Source of the DNA: Gigaspora rosea
Lineage: Eukaryota; Glomeromycota; Glomeromycetes; Diversisporales; Gigasporaceae
Assembly (NCBI GenBank): GCA_003550325.1
Contig: QKWP01000112.1
Coordinates: forward strand, 4,869 to 68,868
Reading direction: 5' to 3'
Length of the DNA: 64,000 nucleotides
In this document: in pieces, positions 32,904-43,272 of the stretch
Position numbering within the stretch: position 1 is the stretch's first letter
Layout of the letters: the number at the start of each line of letters is the position of its first letter
Translations under genes and position numbers: made by a program
Notes under the pieces: model-generated
Told to the model about the DNA's origin: nothing
The model's database searches: none
What the model saw: the letters and a program-made list of their open reading frames with translations, nothing else

Positions 32904-34058
32904 TCATTCATTCATTTCAACTTGGATTTCTTCAGCATAATGCGTCTTGAGGGCTTCCTCCTTTTCTATAGATAGATTATCTTCAATGTCTTTTAGATCA
33001 ATAAGTGGTTCTTTAGTCTTCGTAGGTTCTGGACTCTGGGTTTTCAAGACTTTGAGATAAGTATCAGCAATGTTTTCCAAAACTGTTTCAAGGTTTAATT
33101 TAGTTTCCTTTTGCTTTAGGTTTTTATCATTATTTATTAAAACTTTATTTAGATATTCTAACTCCAATTCTAACTGGTGATCTTGATAACAATGACCAAC
33201 TTGGCTAACTTTCTCTTTATTTATTTCATTTAAGCAATCTGCTATTTCGTCTAGTAGGCTTTCAAACTGTGCGGTGAATGTTTCGGTGCTAACAAACATT
33301 GAGGTATTATAATAGTCTATAATTTCATCTATACCTAATTCTTTATCGGAGTTATATTCTTCTAACATGTTACTAACTAGGTCTGTGTTTGTTTCATTTA
33401 TGACTATAGGTTTGATTGCTCTTACTTCGGTTTTCCGATTATAATTGTTCTCTATTTCGATGTTAACTTTTAATTCTTCGAAATCCTGTTTAGTATCTTT
33501 AAATGATTTTTCTAAAGGTTCATTAGGGTTATAATAGTCATTTGCTACTTTGATTATAGTTGGGTTCTTCATTTTGTGGTTTGGGTAAGCTTTCGAACTA
33601 CTTTTGCGACCTTTGAATTTAGGGTTGTAATTTATGGACGTTCGGATGTTTGGGCGGTCGATACTTAGGTACTTTACTTCTTCCAAACTAGTTTTTATAG
33701 ATTGTTTTCGCCCCTGATAGTTGGTGGACACATTTATGTAAGAAGGCAAGTATTCAATGTTTTCTATACTTTCACTTTTTATGATATCTTCTATTATTTC
33801 TAATACAATTTCAAGGATTTGAGGAACATGTTCATTTGCAATATCTAGGCTCCCGTAAGCTTCTTCAATTAAATCTAAAACTTTGTCGCCTTGTTCCGAG
33901 GTAAGTGTTGCAAAAAGTGTAGCACATTTGTCTTCTAATTCTTCAACATCAGGACATCTACTAATATCATGACCTTTCACTTTACAATAGGAACATCTAA
34001 ACTTTTTTGGAGCTTTTTGTTTATTTCGTTGATAATTCCGTGTATATGTTCCATACAT
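32904..34058 (-). CDS. gag-like zinc-knuckle protein, N-terminal 384 residues
   Basis: The longest intact frame of the LTR element starts at the ATG at 34058 (MYGTYTRNYQRNKQKAPKKF). A CCHC zinc knuckle follows at once (residues 22-35, CSYCKVKGHDISRC), then about 340 residues of acidic, probably helical sequence (EIVLEIIEDIIKSESIENIE, LDEIADCLNEINKEK, ELELEYLNKVLINNDK) ending VEMNE at a TGA. A knuckle at the N-terminus is unusual; retroviral-type Gag has it after the capsid. After the stop a shifted frame continues the protein at 32852. The start lies about 310 bp inside the 5' LTR, a normal leader length. Function is inferred to be RNA packaging; no capsid fold can be recognised by eye. Confidence 0.7.
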   Translation of the reverse strand: MYGTYTRNYQRNKQKAPKKFRCSYCKVKGHDISRCPDVEELEDKCATLFATLTSEQGDKVLDLIEEAYGSLDIANEHVPQILEIVLEIIEDIIKSESIENIEYLPSYINVSTNYQGRKQSIKTSLEEVKYLSIDRPNIRTSINYNPKFKGRKSSSKAYPNHKMKNPTIIKVANDYYNPNEPLEKSFKDTKQDFEELKVNIEIENNYNRKTEVRAIKPIVINETNTDLVSNMLEEYNSDKELGIDEIIDYYNTSMFVSTETFTAQFESLLDEIADCLNEINKEKVSQVGHCYQDHQLELELEYLNKVLINNDKNLKQKETKLNLETVLENIADTYLKVLKTQSPEPTKTKEPLIDLKDIEDNLSIEKEEALKTHYAEEIQVEMNE

Positions 34059-34348
34059 TTTATTTACTTTTTTCGTTTTGTAGTCTTCTTAATCAACAAT
34101 TCTAGTAGGTACGTTGGTCTTTGTCATGGATTTCTTATAAATTCGGTGCGTTGATACACCAATATAACTTTTACATTTCTTTATAATAATTTCTTAACTT
34201 CTTTATCAATTCTATTTTATCTATTTGTATTTGAAATTGTAACTCATACAATTTTAAATAAAATAATCTATATTCGCTTTCTCGCGATTAATATCAGTCG
34301 AACTGTATCTTATAGTTTATGATAACAGAGATTCTATTGAGTTTTGAT

Positions 34349-34368
34349 CTCACAGTCACCACCAAAAT
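34349..34368 (-). promoter_or_regulatory. primer binding site of the gag-only element
   Basis: Read on the minus strand, GTGTAACA (LTR end) is followed by TTTTGGTGGTGACTGTGAGA, almost identical to the site at 7141-7158 in the gypsy element. Both probably use the same tRNA primer. Confidence 0.8.
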
Positions 34369-35073
34369 GTTACACTCAAACCACCTCTAAAACGGTTTAG
34401 TGAAACTGAGGTTTAAAATAATTGAAAGCCTCACGTGCTTAGTAAATAGAACGTGATTCTATATAGAGGCTTTATGTGATTTGCTTCTATGAAAGAGGCA
34501 GAACGGCTATGGGCATATGGAGATACCAATAGTCATATCATTTTATAAATAAAACTATAACTAACAATAATAATTATATAATGCATGAAGACTATTACAG
34601 TAATCACTTGATATTTATTATAGTCGATATCGTTAATCACTAACGATTATAATCGATGGAAATCAGGTTACACAAGTATATGAAGACACAAGTATCAGTT
34701 TATTTAATAAATCAGTGTATGAAGACACAATTATTTATTAGAATAATGAGTTATTTATTAGACAACTATTTAATAAATAACTATTTAACTAATCTAGTAG
34801 ACAACTGATTTGGCTCAAAGGCGAGACTCATCTTATTTATATATTTTACTATATAGTTTGTGATCAATGAGATCTGCTAGATATCGGTAATATATTAGAT
34901 CTATGTGATCTATAAGATCATTAATATCAGTGTAATCCATGTGATCAAGAGGATCATTGTGATCACTATGTTCTATGTGATTTACGCGATTTCTTGGCTT
35001 TGATGTTCACATGTTCTAATGTCTCATAACATACCTGTCCAATAATATTCTATGACGTATTCTAGGTATAATA
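34369..35073 (-). repeat. 5' LTR of the gag-only element
   Basis: Near-identical to 26317-27020 (few substitutions and short indels). The outer end reads GGTATAATA instead of GGTATAACA. Confidence 0.93.
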
Positions 35074-35123
35074 CCACTTTTTGGTACATAACTCTAATCA
35101 TTGCCATTTGTATATTTTGGTAA

Positions 35124-35816
35124 TGTTAGAAGCAGAATCCCGTGATGGTCAAATTTTCTGTGAGTCCGAAAGAGCCGCTGGCAGAAACGTGACCCTGTAG
35201 ATCCAACACCATGACGTCCATGACCGAGAAATAAAAAAAAAATTCTCGAACCTGTTATTGCGCCTAGTTCCCACGGTCCCATACCCAAGCCCCACACCGC
35301 AAGCCTGAAAAAATGCTTTGCTGTTGAATTTGTGAGAAAAAGAAGATTGAAGAAAGTTCAGATCAAGACTTGGAACAATTTAAGGATAAGTTATCAAAAG
35401 AATAATCAGCCCTTTGTTTAACGAATTTGTCCTAAATCATAGAAGAATGCTGAAAATGTGAAAAATCAATAAAATCGTGATTTTAAAATTGATTTCATGC
35501 AAGGCTAAATTGGGTATAGCGTGAGGCCATGTTCTAATTTTTGCAATAAAAATCAGCAGTGAAATTAAATGCATGCTTCCATGATAGAAAGTAGCTAAAT
35601 CAGATGCTGTGATGTTCTTTTCTTTTTGTCTTTCGAATTTCTTCTTTTTGTTTCTCTAGTAGATTGTATAAATAGAGGTAGAAATTGTTCTGTTGTAAGG
35701 GGGTTTTGGTGTGCATATGTGTAAAGTAGAAAAGTTCTAAGATAATAAATAAAAACTCACGCACCCTTTGAATTTAAGAATTTCTTTGATTTTCGCATAA
35801 CTGTTCCCCTGTAACA
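35124..35816 (+). repeat. possible solo LTR
   Basis: Starts TGTTAGAAGCAGAATCCC and ends CCCCTGTAACA, so TGTTA/TAACA ends. TATAAATAG at about 35667 followed by AATAAATAAAAA near 35742 has the look of an LTR promoter and polyadenylation region. No TSD was found and no internal region follows, so the call is tentative. Confidence 0.4.
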
Positions 35817-36612
35817 AGCCCGATACGCCTTACTTTGCCAAATCAAACTACCTCTCTTTTATCAGACTTGTTACGAGGTCCTGTGTGTCTGAGTTTTCTT
35901 GTTGGGTGTGTGATTGGTTGTTCGTTCATATCACACACCCAGCACCTTCGACAGTACTATAGGTTTTTTTGTGATCTGTCAAATTTCCTTTTACCAGTAT
36001 TATCACATAAAATGTGGAGGGATGGTTCCATTGTATTATAGTTATCTTTTTCCGTTTATAGTGTAGTTCAAGATGTGAGAACATATATTTTAATTTACAT
36101 GTGGTTTAATAATCTATATTTAGTATCAAATGATGAGCTTTAGTGTAGTTGTGACTATTGTGTTCTGCGTCATTTTGAAGCAACATAAATTATTTCTCAA
36201 TTGGTAAAAAATTAAAATGATAAATTTATGCCCAAGTGATAAAAATTATATGACCGTTAATAATATTACTTATATCACAATCGTTCATTTGTAAAATAAA
36301 AAGAGATAAAAATTTACATATAAAAAATTAAAAAAAAAACATAAATTTGCGTAAATTACAGTTATCAGTTATATTAAAAAAACTGCTTTATAAATTTAAA
36401 TAAAAAAAATCGCATAATCAATAAAAAAAAGCACAATAGTAAAAATTCATATGATTAAAAAATTTTAACAATTTTTATATTACCATGATGAACGCACTCA
36501 CATCGTCTTGTACATAGTAAATTACTTCATTTGAGCCTGCCACTCCCCTTCTTATTGCAACATGTGATGTCAAATTAACATCTGATTGACATTTTCAAAA
36601 ATTCCAGGGCTA
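35817..36612. other. intergenic with one hairpin
   Basis: TGGGTGTGTGA (35903-35913) pairs perfectly with TCACACACCCA (35931-35941). The rest is AT-rich, with no gene seen. Confidence 0.5.
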
Positions 36613-37444
36613 ATATGGGGTCTTTGCAGTAGAAAGGGCCGAAACTCGGATATAAACAATTTTGAGAAAATCGGATTTAAAAAATTTGATCACGTGTAAA
36701 CAGATCAACAATACAGGTGCTAAAAATAAAATATTCCATTTAAAATACTAAAAATAGACTCACCAATAATCGTTCAGTAATTCAAAGGTAATTTTTGCGT
36801 TAAGGCTTTAGACTTTCCGTATGTTAATTCTTACCTCTCTATCTTAGTTACTTTCAACGTTATTCAAAAATACTTTCGTAGGATTTCTAGGCATTTATTA
36901 AGTCCTATTTCGCGATTTTTACTGTCTTCCAGCCGATTCTAATGTACCTTCTTTTTCTTGATCTAGATCTTTCAGGTTAATTCGTTCTGGGTGCTCAGGT
37001 AAAAACGCCAAAAATTATGCACCAGACAAATACTTTTAATTATTTATTTTCTTATTTGTTTCATTTGGACCTTATCTTATTACCTTTTTTACTTTTTTAG
37101 ATTTGAAACATTCGTGATCAGTGCTGGACAATTGGGCTAACTTTGGAACGTTGGACTTATAGATTCCAATTGGAATATGTAAGTCCAATTCCCATTCAAA
37201 TTATTGGACTTATAAGGGTGACCAACGTTGTTCGCAATGTTCGCAGTGATCAAGAAAGCTTTTTTGGATTTTACTATTTGAGAATTTTATTTTCAAGATA
37301 AGCGTTATTTAGTTGGTGGGTTAGTGTGTTCATAACAGATCATAATAATTTTTGTCTTTTTCTTCCTTAGATAACAAGGGTTTGAGTTTTTGGGATTAGA
37401 CAATGGAAATTGTGCGTGTGTAGAAATCTCTAATAATAAGTATT

Positions 37445-37637
37445 GTCGCGGCTGAAGCTGGAAATTTTAATTATTTTAATACGAAAATTTCAAAAATTTT
37501 TGGTTAGGGTTTAGGGTTAGTTTTGATAATAAAAGAGTATAAGTGGATTTTGGTAGAGTTTATATTTTTAAATCGAGGTTCCTAATTTTCAGCTTCAGCC
37601 ATTTCCAGCTTCAGCCATTTCCGGCTTCAGCCGTGAC
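37445..37637. mobile_element. 193-bp MITE with GGCTGAAGCTGGAAAT repeats
   Basis: GTCGCGGCTGAAGCTGGAAA at the left pairs with CCGGCTTCAGCCGTGAC at the right. The right end repeats CAGCTTCAGCCATTTCC. The flanking 7-bp AAGTATT lies at 37438-37444 and 37638-37644. The interior is GGTTAGGGTTTAGGGTTAG (about 37502-37520). Nested in the 7-kb transposon. Confidence 0.85.
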
Positions 37638-38338
37638 AAGTATTATTTTGCTTTCTCTTGTTCTGTGTTTAATGTTTTTTTTTTAATAAAAAATAGCATT
37701 TCTTTCTCTTACAGGTTTTGTGATGTTAGATAATGAAGATTAGCAAATAGGTGGAATACCGGCATAATGATAAGCACCAGGTTTTCTTGGTTTTGTATTT
37801 CTTTTCTTAATAGAGCTAATGCATTCTTTTTATAAATTTAGGCTTTGAAAGATTGGTAAATTTGCGCTAGTTAACAGAGATTGGATTTGGGTGATGAATT
37901 GTCGACCAGCTTAATGATAAGTTTTTTTTTTTTTTTTTCTTGTATGTGTTTAGCTACTTTCTTATAAGAATTAACTTGTTTGCCTTTTGTAGATCCGGAC
38001 TATGTTAGAATGAGAAATTAATACTAGAACATAGAACAGAAAATGAGGCTCTTTAGTGGCATAAGTAGGTACCGTTTTGGTCTTTCGTGTTATTTTGTTA
38101 GTATATTACTAATGTTTCTTTTTTACCATAGATACAATTAAATCTTGAAAAGGAACAATGAACTGAGACATTTAGGTAAATTCCGTATCCTTGTCTTTAC
38201 ATTTTTTCATTGTTTATTCTTATTTCTGGTAGCACATTTCATACTTTCTTTATTTTTTCTAGGGTGTATATAACTTTTTCAGGATGTTACTAATACAGAT
38301 CAGCAAAGTATGTATGGGCATGTGTTATGGATCTTTTA

Positions 38339-38566
38339 CAGGGCAATCCCCAAAATTCCGGGTTGGAATGCATCGGAGTCAGGATTAGGGTTAGCTATAC
38401 TAGTTAACAGGAGCTATAGTAAAATTATCAGCTGGGCACTTTTTACTTAATGAACGACTATGATTTCATTAGTAAAATTTTAGTGATCTTGGGCAAAATT
38501 GATCAATTCCGGCCCATCCGACCAGGGTTCTGATGCATTCCGACCCAGAATTTTGGGATTGCCCTG
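38339..38566. mobile_element. 228-bp MITE, TIR CAGGGCAATCCC, TSD TA
   Basis: CAGGGCAATCCCCAAAATTC pairs with the complement CAGGGCAATCCCAAAATTCT, and GATGCATTCC/GGAATGCATC lie further in. TA lies at both borders, as in Tc1/mariner/pogo MITEs. Contains AGGATTAGGGTTAG. A degenerate relative lies at 55993-56215. Confidence 0.88.
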
Positions 38567-38770
38567 TATGAGTTGTGTCTATGGAAAAGATAAATATCTA
38601 TGTCTTTGTGTGTGTGTGTTTTTTTTTCCTTTATTAATGAGTCTAATAAATTTTTTTAGGTTTTTTTTAGATTTTGAAGAGCGAATGAAAATATACTGTT
38701 ATGCTATTAGCTATGATGCTATGATGTTATAACTAGCTGCTGATTTTAGAACAAGGACAATGATTTCTGC

Positions 38771-38850
38771 TAGAGTTTGGAACCAGTTTTATTTTTTATA
38801 TGTTAAAACTGATTAAAACATATAAAAAATAAAACTGGTTCCAAACTTTA
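38771..38850. mobile_element. 80-bp perfect-stem MITE, 8-bp TSD
   Basis: Perfect 31-bp arms (38774-38804 and 38817-38847; AGTTTGGAACCAGTTTTATT) with a 12-nt loop. ATTTCTGC is duplicated on both sides (38763-38770, 38851-38858). TAGAGTTTGG ends fit a minimal hAT MITE. Confidence 0.92.
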
Positions 38851-39028
38851 ATTTCTGCATTGATAAGTTGCTAATTCTATTTATGATATATTATATGTAA
38901 ATATGTAGTATGATATTATTGTATATATAAATATTTAAATTGTATAGTTTTTATAAAAAATTGTAATTATATTTTTATTTATTAATAATATTATAATAAA
39001 AAATTAAAATTTTATTAATTTATTAATT

Positions 39029-41660
39029 TTATTTTTTTGGTTTTGGGATATTTGGTAATGAACAATATTCATTTTGTTTTTGAGGATCTTTAATATGTTG
39101 ACGTACTTGTTCATATAAATACCATTGTCTTTCAGCTGATAATCCCGAAGAAAAAATTGGTTGTGGAAATTTTTCAATTTCAATATTGTTTGATTTCATA
39201 ATATTTATAGTTTGTTTTTCTTTATCAATTGCTGTTTTGACTTCTACTTTACCTATATTATTTTTATGTAATATAAAATGATGATATTTTAAAATATTAG
39301 GAATTGGTTTAAAATATTTTAATAAAAATTCTTTCCAATTATAAAAATTTACTATTTGATTTTTATCTTTTTTTATCATAAATTGTTTGTGCTTGATTAA
39401 ATCCTTCATTTGTTGAATTTTCAACTACATTTACTAAATCTTCAAGATTATCAACTTCAGATTTTCGTAATTTTAATTTAATAAGACCAAAAAATCCATC
39501 TGGACTAAATTTTGTATGGCCTGCTACCATAAATGAATAAGTAATTTGAGTATGTAATCCACTTGCAACTCGCCATGCTAAATACATAATCATAGCATTA
39601 TTTTTATTTTGTCCAGCACAATTATCTGCATGAATAATTAAATCAGTTTCACCTAATCCATAATAAGTAAAATAATTATGAACAAGTGATATAACAGTAT
39701 TTGCTCCTTTTCCAATACTTTCTTCTTCTTTAATCAAATAATTTCGCTAAAAAATAAATTTTTAATAAATAATTTATAAAAAAATTTTTATAATATAACA
39801 AATACTTACTTGAATTGGAAATGCATCTTCACAAATTCCAAAAAGTTGAATATTATATAAAGATTTAAAATATATACTTCCCTTTTATAAAAAATTATTA
39901 TTTTTTAATATATTATAATTAAAAAAATTTATTTATATTTAAACAAATTTATACCTCTTGTTGTGAAGAATATGGTATTTTAATTTGTTCAGCAAAATCC
40001 CATGATATATGATTTTTAATATTAATAGAATTTGGTAAATTAGGTCGAGATAAATTAGAAAGTTGTTGTAAAGCAAGTTTTGTTGATTTAATACAATTTC
40101 TAAATATTAATTAATAAATTAAATTTAAATAATATATTATATTTAAAAATATTATATAAAATAAATACCTATAATATTCTCTTTCTTTTTGAGCCCATTG
40201 AAAATGTTCATTCCATTCAGATACAAATAATTCAGTTTCTTGATTAGTCCAATATTTTGAATTAAAACGCATTTGTTTACATTTAAAACATAAATCACTT
40301 CTAGGAGAAAGAAATTTAATTTCTGGAATATATTTATTCCAAATTCGCCAAAAAGTAGTTAAATAAATAATTTTTTGATTCTGATCTTCTTTTGTTGATG
40401 CATATAATCGATATAATGAAGAACAACTTTCACTAGAAGGAAGAAAAATTGTTGATAAAGTATCTTTACGAAAATGTCGTCCTTTATTAATTAAAATTAA
40501 ATTAATTAATTATAAAAATTTATAATTGTACATAGAGTATATAATATATAGATATAATTTTATTAAATCTATAATTTGCAAAATTGTATAATATGCTAAT
40601 TAAACAATTTTATAAATAAAAAATTAAATCTTTGTATATAATTAAAATAAAATAAATTTAAATTAAAATAAAATATAGTTTATATTAAAATTTTGTAAAA
40701 AATTTTTTTGTTAGAAGCCAAAAAGTAGTTTTATAGTCAAAATTTAGAAATATTAGTTGGTTTTATATTTCCTATATATATATATACTCCATGTACAAAT
40801 AGAAATTATTTAATTATATTATATATAGTATAATAATTTAAAATTATTAAATTATAAATACCTGGAGAAGGTAAACCATGAATATTTGCATAATTAATTA
40901 TAAAAGTAATTATTTCTAAAACTATTTCAAATGATATAGCAAAATTGCTAGTTTTTCCTGTTAATTTATGTATTCTTGAATTAATTCCTTGTTCTATAAA
41001 ATGAGATCGAATATTTTTCCAATATTTTTCTCCAATTCCATAAATTATTAAAAATGCTTCATTACAAATTTTTATTCCTTCAAAAATATAATTATTATCA
41101 AGTCTATTACGTTTTTGACCATCAGTAGTAATTGCTTTTCTAGTAGTTGCAGATAAAATTCCTAATAAAAACATATCTTTTTGATTATTACTTAAATTTT
41201 GAAATTTCTGATAATTTGCAATAGCATGTTCATGAGAAATTAAATTTAGACATTTTTCATTGCAGCATATTATAGTTTGTAACTTTTTATATTGAGCTTC
41301 TTCATCTTTTTTATCTAAATTTTTTTTAATATTTTGAATTGAGTTATTATTATCTTCAATATCTTCAATTTTATCTTTTGAATAAATTTTTTTAAATTTA
41401 TCTATTTGTTCATTAGTTAGAACAGATTCATTTAAAGTTGATTCTTCTAAAATAGATTCATCTAAAATTGAACTACTTGAAATATCAAATTCATTAAATT
41501 CTTCTTGATTATAGGAATCTTGTTCAATTTGATTATTAATAGATGTTATTTCAACATTAGATTGATAAGTTATTTGAAATTCTTCTATTTGTTGCTGTAA
41601 AGATAATTCTGAATGGGTATTATCAAAAATATCATCAAATAAAATATTTGTTGAAGTCAT
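39029..41660 (-). CDS. five-exon DDE/D-type transposase of the ATAT element
   Basis: Minus-strand exons 41660-40862, 40481-40169, 40099-39955, 39881-39810 and 39746-39029 join with GT..AG introns. Exon 1 is acidic, then holds a CCNEKCLNL metal-binding-like pair and ICNEAFLIIYGIGEKYW with SRIHKLTGKTS. Exon 2 has LSPRSDLCFKCKQMRF. Exons 3-4 give HISWDFAEQIKIPYSSQQEG and LYNIQLFGICEDAFPIQ. Exon 5 gives SIGKGANTVISLVHNYF, IIHADNCAGQNKNNAMIMYL and VAGHTKFSPDGFFGLIK. The Asp of ADNC and Asp of SPDGFF are candidate catalytic acids. This motif set recurs in transposon genes of animals and Glomeromycotina. A single frameshift in an A-run (about 39360-39370) separates YDKKR from KKDKNQIVNFYNWKEF; otherwise it is intact, about 680 residues. 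Confidence 0.85.
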
Positions 41661-41779
41661 TGTTAAATATTATTCTTTACTAAATTTTTATAAAATTTAA
41701 AAATTTAAAAATAAATTTCAAATCTTTTTTAATTAAAAACAATTCTTTTATTTATATATTTTTATTAATTATTATACCA

Positions 41780-42050
41780 TTATGCTATTACATGATATTT
41801 TTAATTCGACTATTTATCTATTACACTAATCTAACTATCTATCCTTATCATGCCATTATACTTTAACAATATTTCTAATTCCACTATGCTAATCTGATTA
41901 TTTTCTGTTATACTAATTCGACTATTCATCTGTTACGCTAACCTGTCTATCCATCCATTATGCTAACCTGATCATCTATCCATTACATTAATCTGACCAT
42001 CCATCTATTATGCTAATCTGACCATCTATTCATTATGTTAATCTGTTGTG
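41780..42050. repeat. degenerate 25-bp tandem repeat
   Basis: The unit is about CATTATGCTAATCTGACCAT plus CTATC. It is clear at 41945-42045 and more diverged back to 41780. It lies just upstream of the transposase ATG (41660 on the minus strand). Confidence 0.75.
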
Positions 42051-42224
42051 ATTATGACCTCATAAAATAATGATCATAACTATTTCGCATGAAAATAATA
42101 TGAAATACATCCATCAGATAATTATCATATGAAATTTAAAATCTTTGACAACATAGCGGTAACTACAATAATAAAACTTCTTAAAAAAAAAAAAAATTAT
42201 TAGTGACTCAAAATAATAGAACGA

Positions 42225-42335
42225 ATAATATGACAATACAAAAATACTTATTTTATTCTCAAAAGTAGTTCACGATTCCAATACAAAAATACCTATCTTA
42301 TTTTCGAAAGTGGTTCACGATTCTATTCTAATACA
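42225..42335. repeat. direct repeat of about 47 bp
   Basis: CAATACAAAAATACTTATTT, then AAGTAGTTCACGATTC, occurs twice in a row with few changes. Confidence 0.75.
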
Positions 42336-42994
42336 GATTAGTGCCATTCTTTATGCCGTAATGAGAAATTAATATTGAAGTTAGTAAATGGAAATAATTC
42401 ATAGTAATGATACTAACAAAACAAAACAGAAAGGCTATAACATCTACCAATGTTGCTACAATAGTTATTTTTATCCCAGGTTCCAGTGTCAATTTAGCTC
42501 CGAAGTCCAAATAGAGAGAGAAAAAATTGTTAGGAGGAAAAAAAAAGACAAAAGGAAGGAGAAAAAAGCAAATACTTATCAATAATTCTCAATTTCCCGT
42601 CCAAATGCCATTTCCATTGATCAATGTTAATTCGTATTCTAATAAAACTCACATATACAAAAAGACAAAAAGAAAGCGTTTTAGTTCTTGTCAACAAGGA
42701 AAAGTTAAATAACAAACAAAAGAAACTAGTAACTTATCGTTAGACCAGTTCTTATCCAGGTTCAAATATCCATCCAGTGGCAATTTCAGTAAAGAGATGT
42801 AGACCATTTATAATCCTAGCTGATCACCTATAAGCTGCCAAGGCTATAGAAAAAAAAGGTTAGTCTTTATTAAAAAAAAAAACAAATACGGAACAGAAAA
42901 AAGAGAAAGTAGTACTTACTAGACTAGTTCTCAGATTTTCATTCTTCCCGATTCTGCTTCATATTACAAATAAAACCCAGACCGGTTCCGATTA

Positions 42995-43272
42995 ACTTAC
43001 AGACAATTACTTCAAAGACACCACGTTTCACTAACACTTAGTATATTTTACTGACAGCCCATTACAGACGAAAAAATTCTAGTCATTGTCATTAGGAATA
43101 AGAGTTAAGATTAGTGCGGTTTATTAAAAAAAAACTTGTCTGTGAAATGAGCTATCAGTAAAATATACTTTACGAAATAAACTATTCTGTAAAATTGATC
43201 GTCTGTAAAATAAGCATGTTAAAGAAGAGTATCGGTGAAATGTGAGGTCTTTGAGGTGATTGTCGGTGAAAG
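42995..43272. mobile_element. degenerate about 278-bp MITE
   Basis: ACTTACAGACAATTACTTCA with AAGACACCACGTTTCAC (42995-43030) pairs imperfectly with 43235-43272, whose complement reads CTTTCACCGACAATCACCTC. No TSD. Located at the right side of the 7-kb transposon. Confidence 0.5.

Larger units (their letters stand above)
26317..35073 (-). mobile_element. LTR retrotransposon encoding only a gag-like protein, with nested elements
   Basis: Two LTRs of about 704 bp (26317-27020 and 34369-35073) enclose a minus-strand internal region with a primer binding site, a zinc-knuckle gag-like frame and a polypurine tract. No reverse transcriptase, protease or integrase motif is visible. The nested piggyBac (28728-31710) and MULE-like element (27208-28048) account for 3.8 kb; without them the element would be about 4.9 kb. 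TSDs are imperfect (TACCAT before, TACCAC around the right end). Confidence 0.88.

Noticed and set aside
37110-37260. Possible extra element flanked by GTGATCA
   Set aside because: A 7-bp direct repeat is present, but no inverted ends could be matched.
39360-39370. Programmed frameshift in the ATAT transposase
   Set aside because: A homopolymer A-run indel is a simpler explanation, and nothing like a slippery site plus structure is visible.
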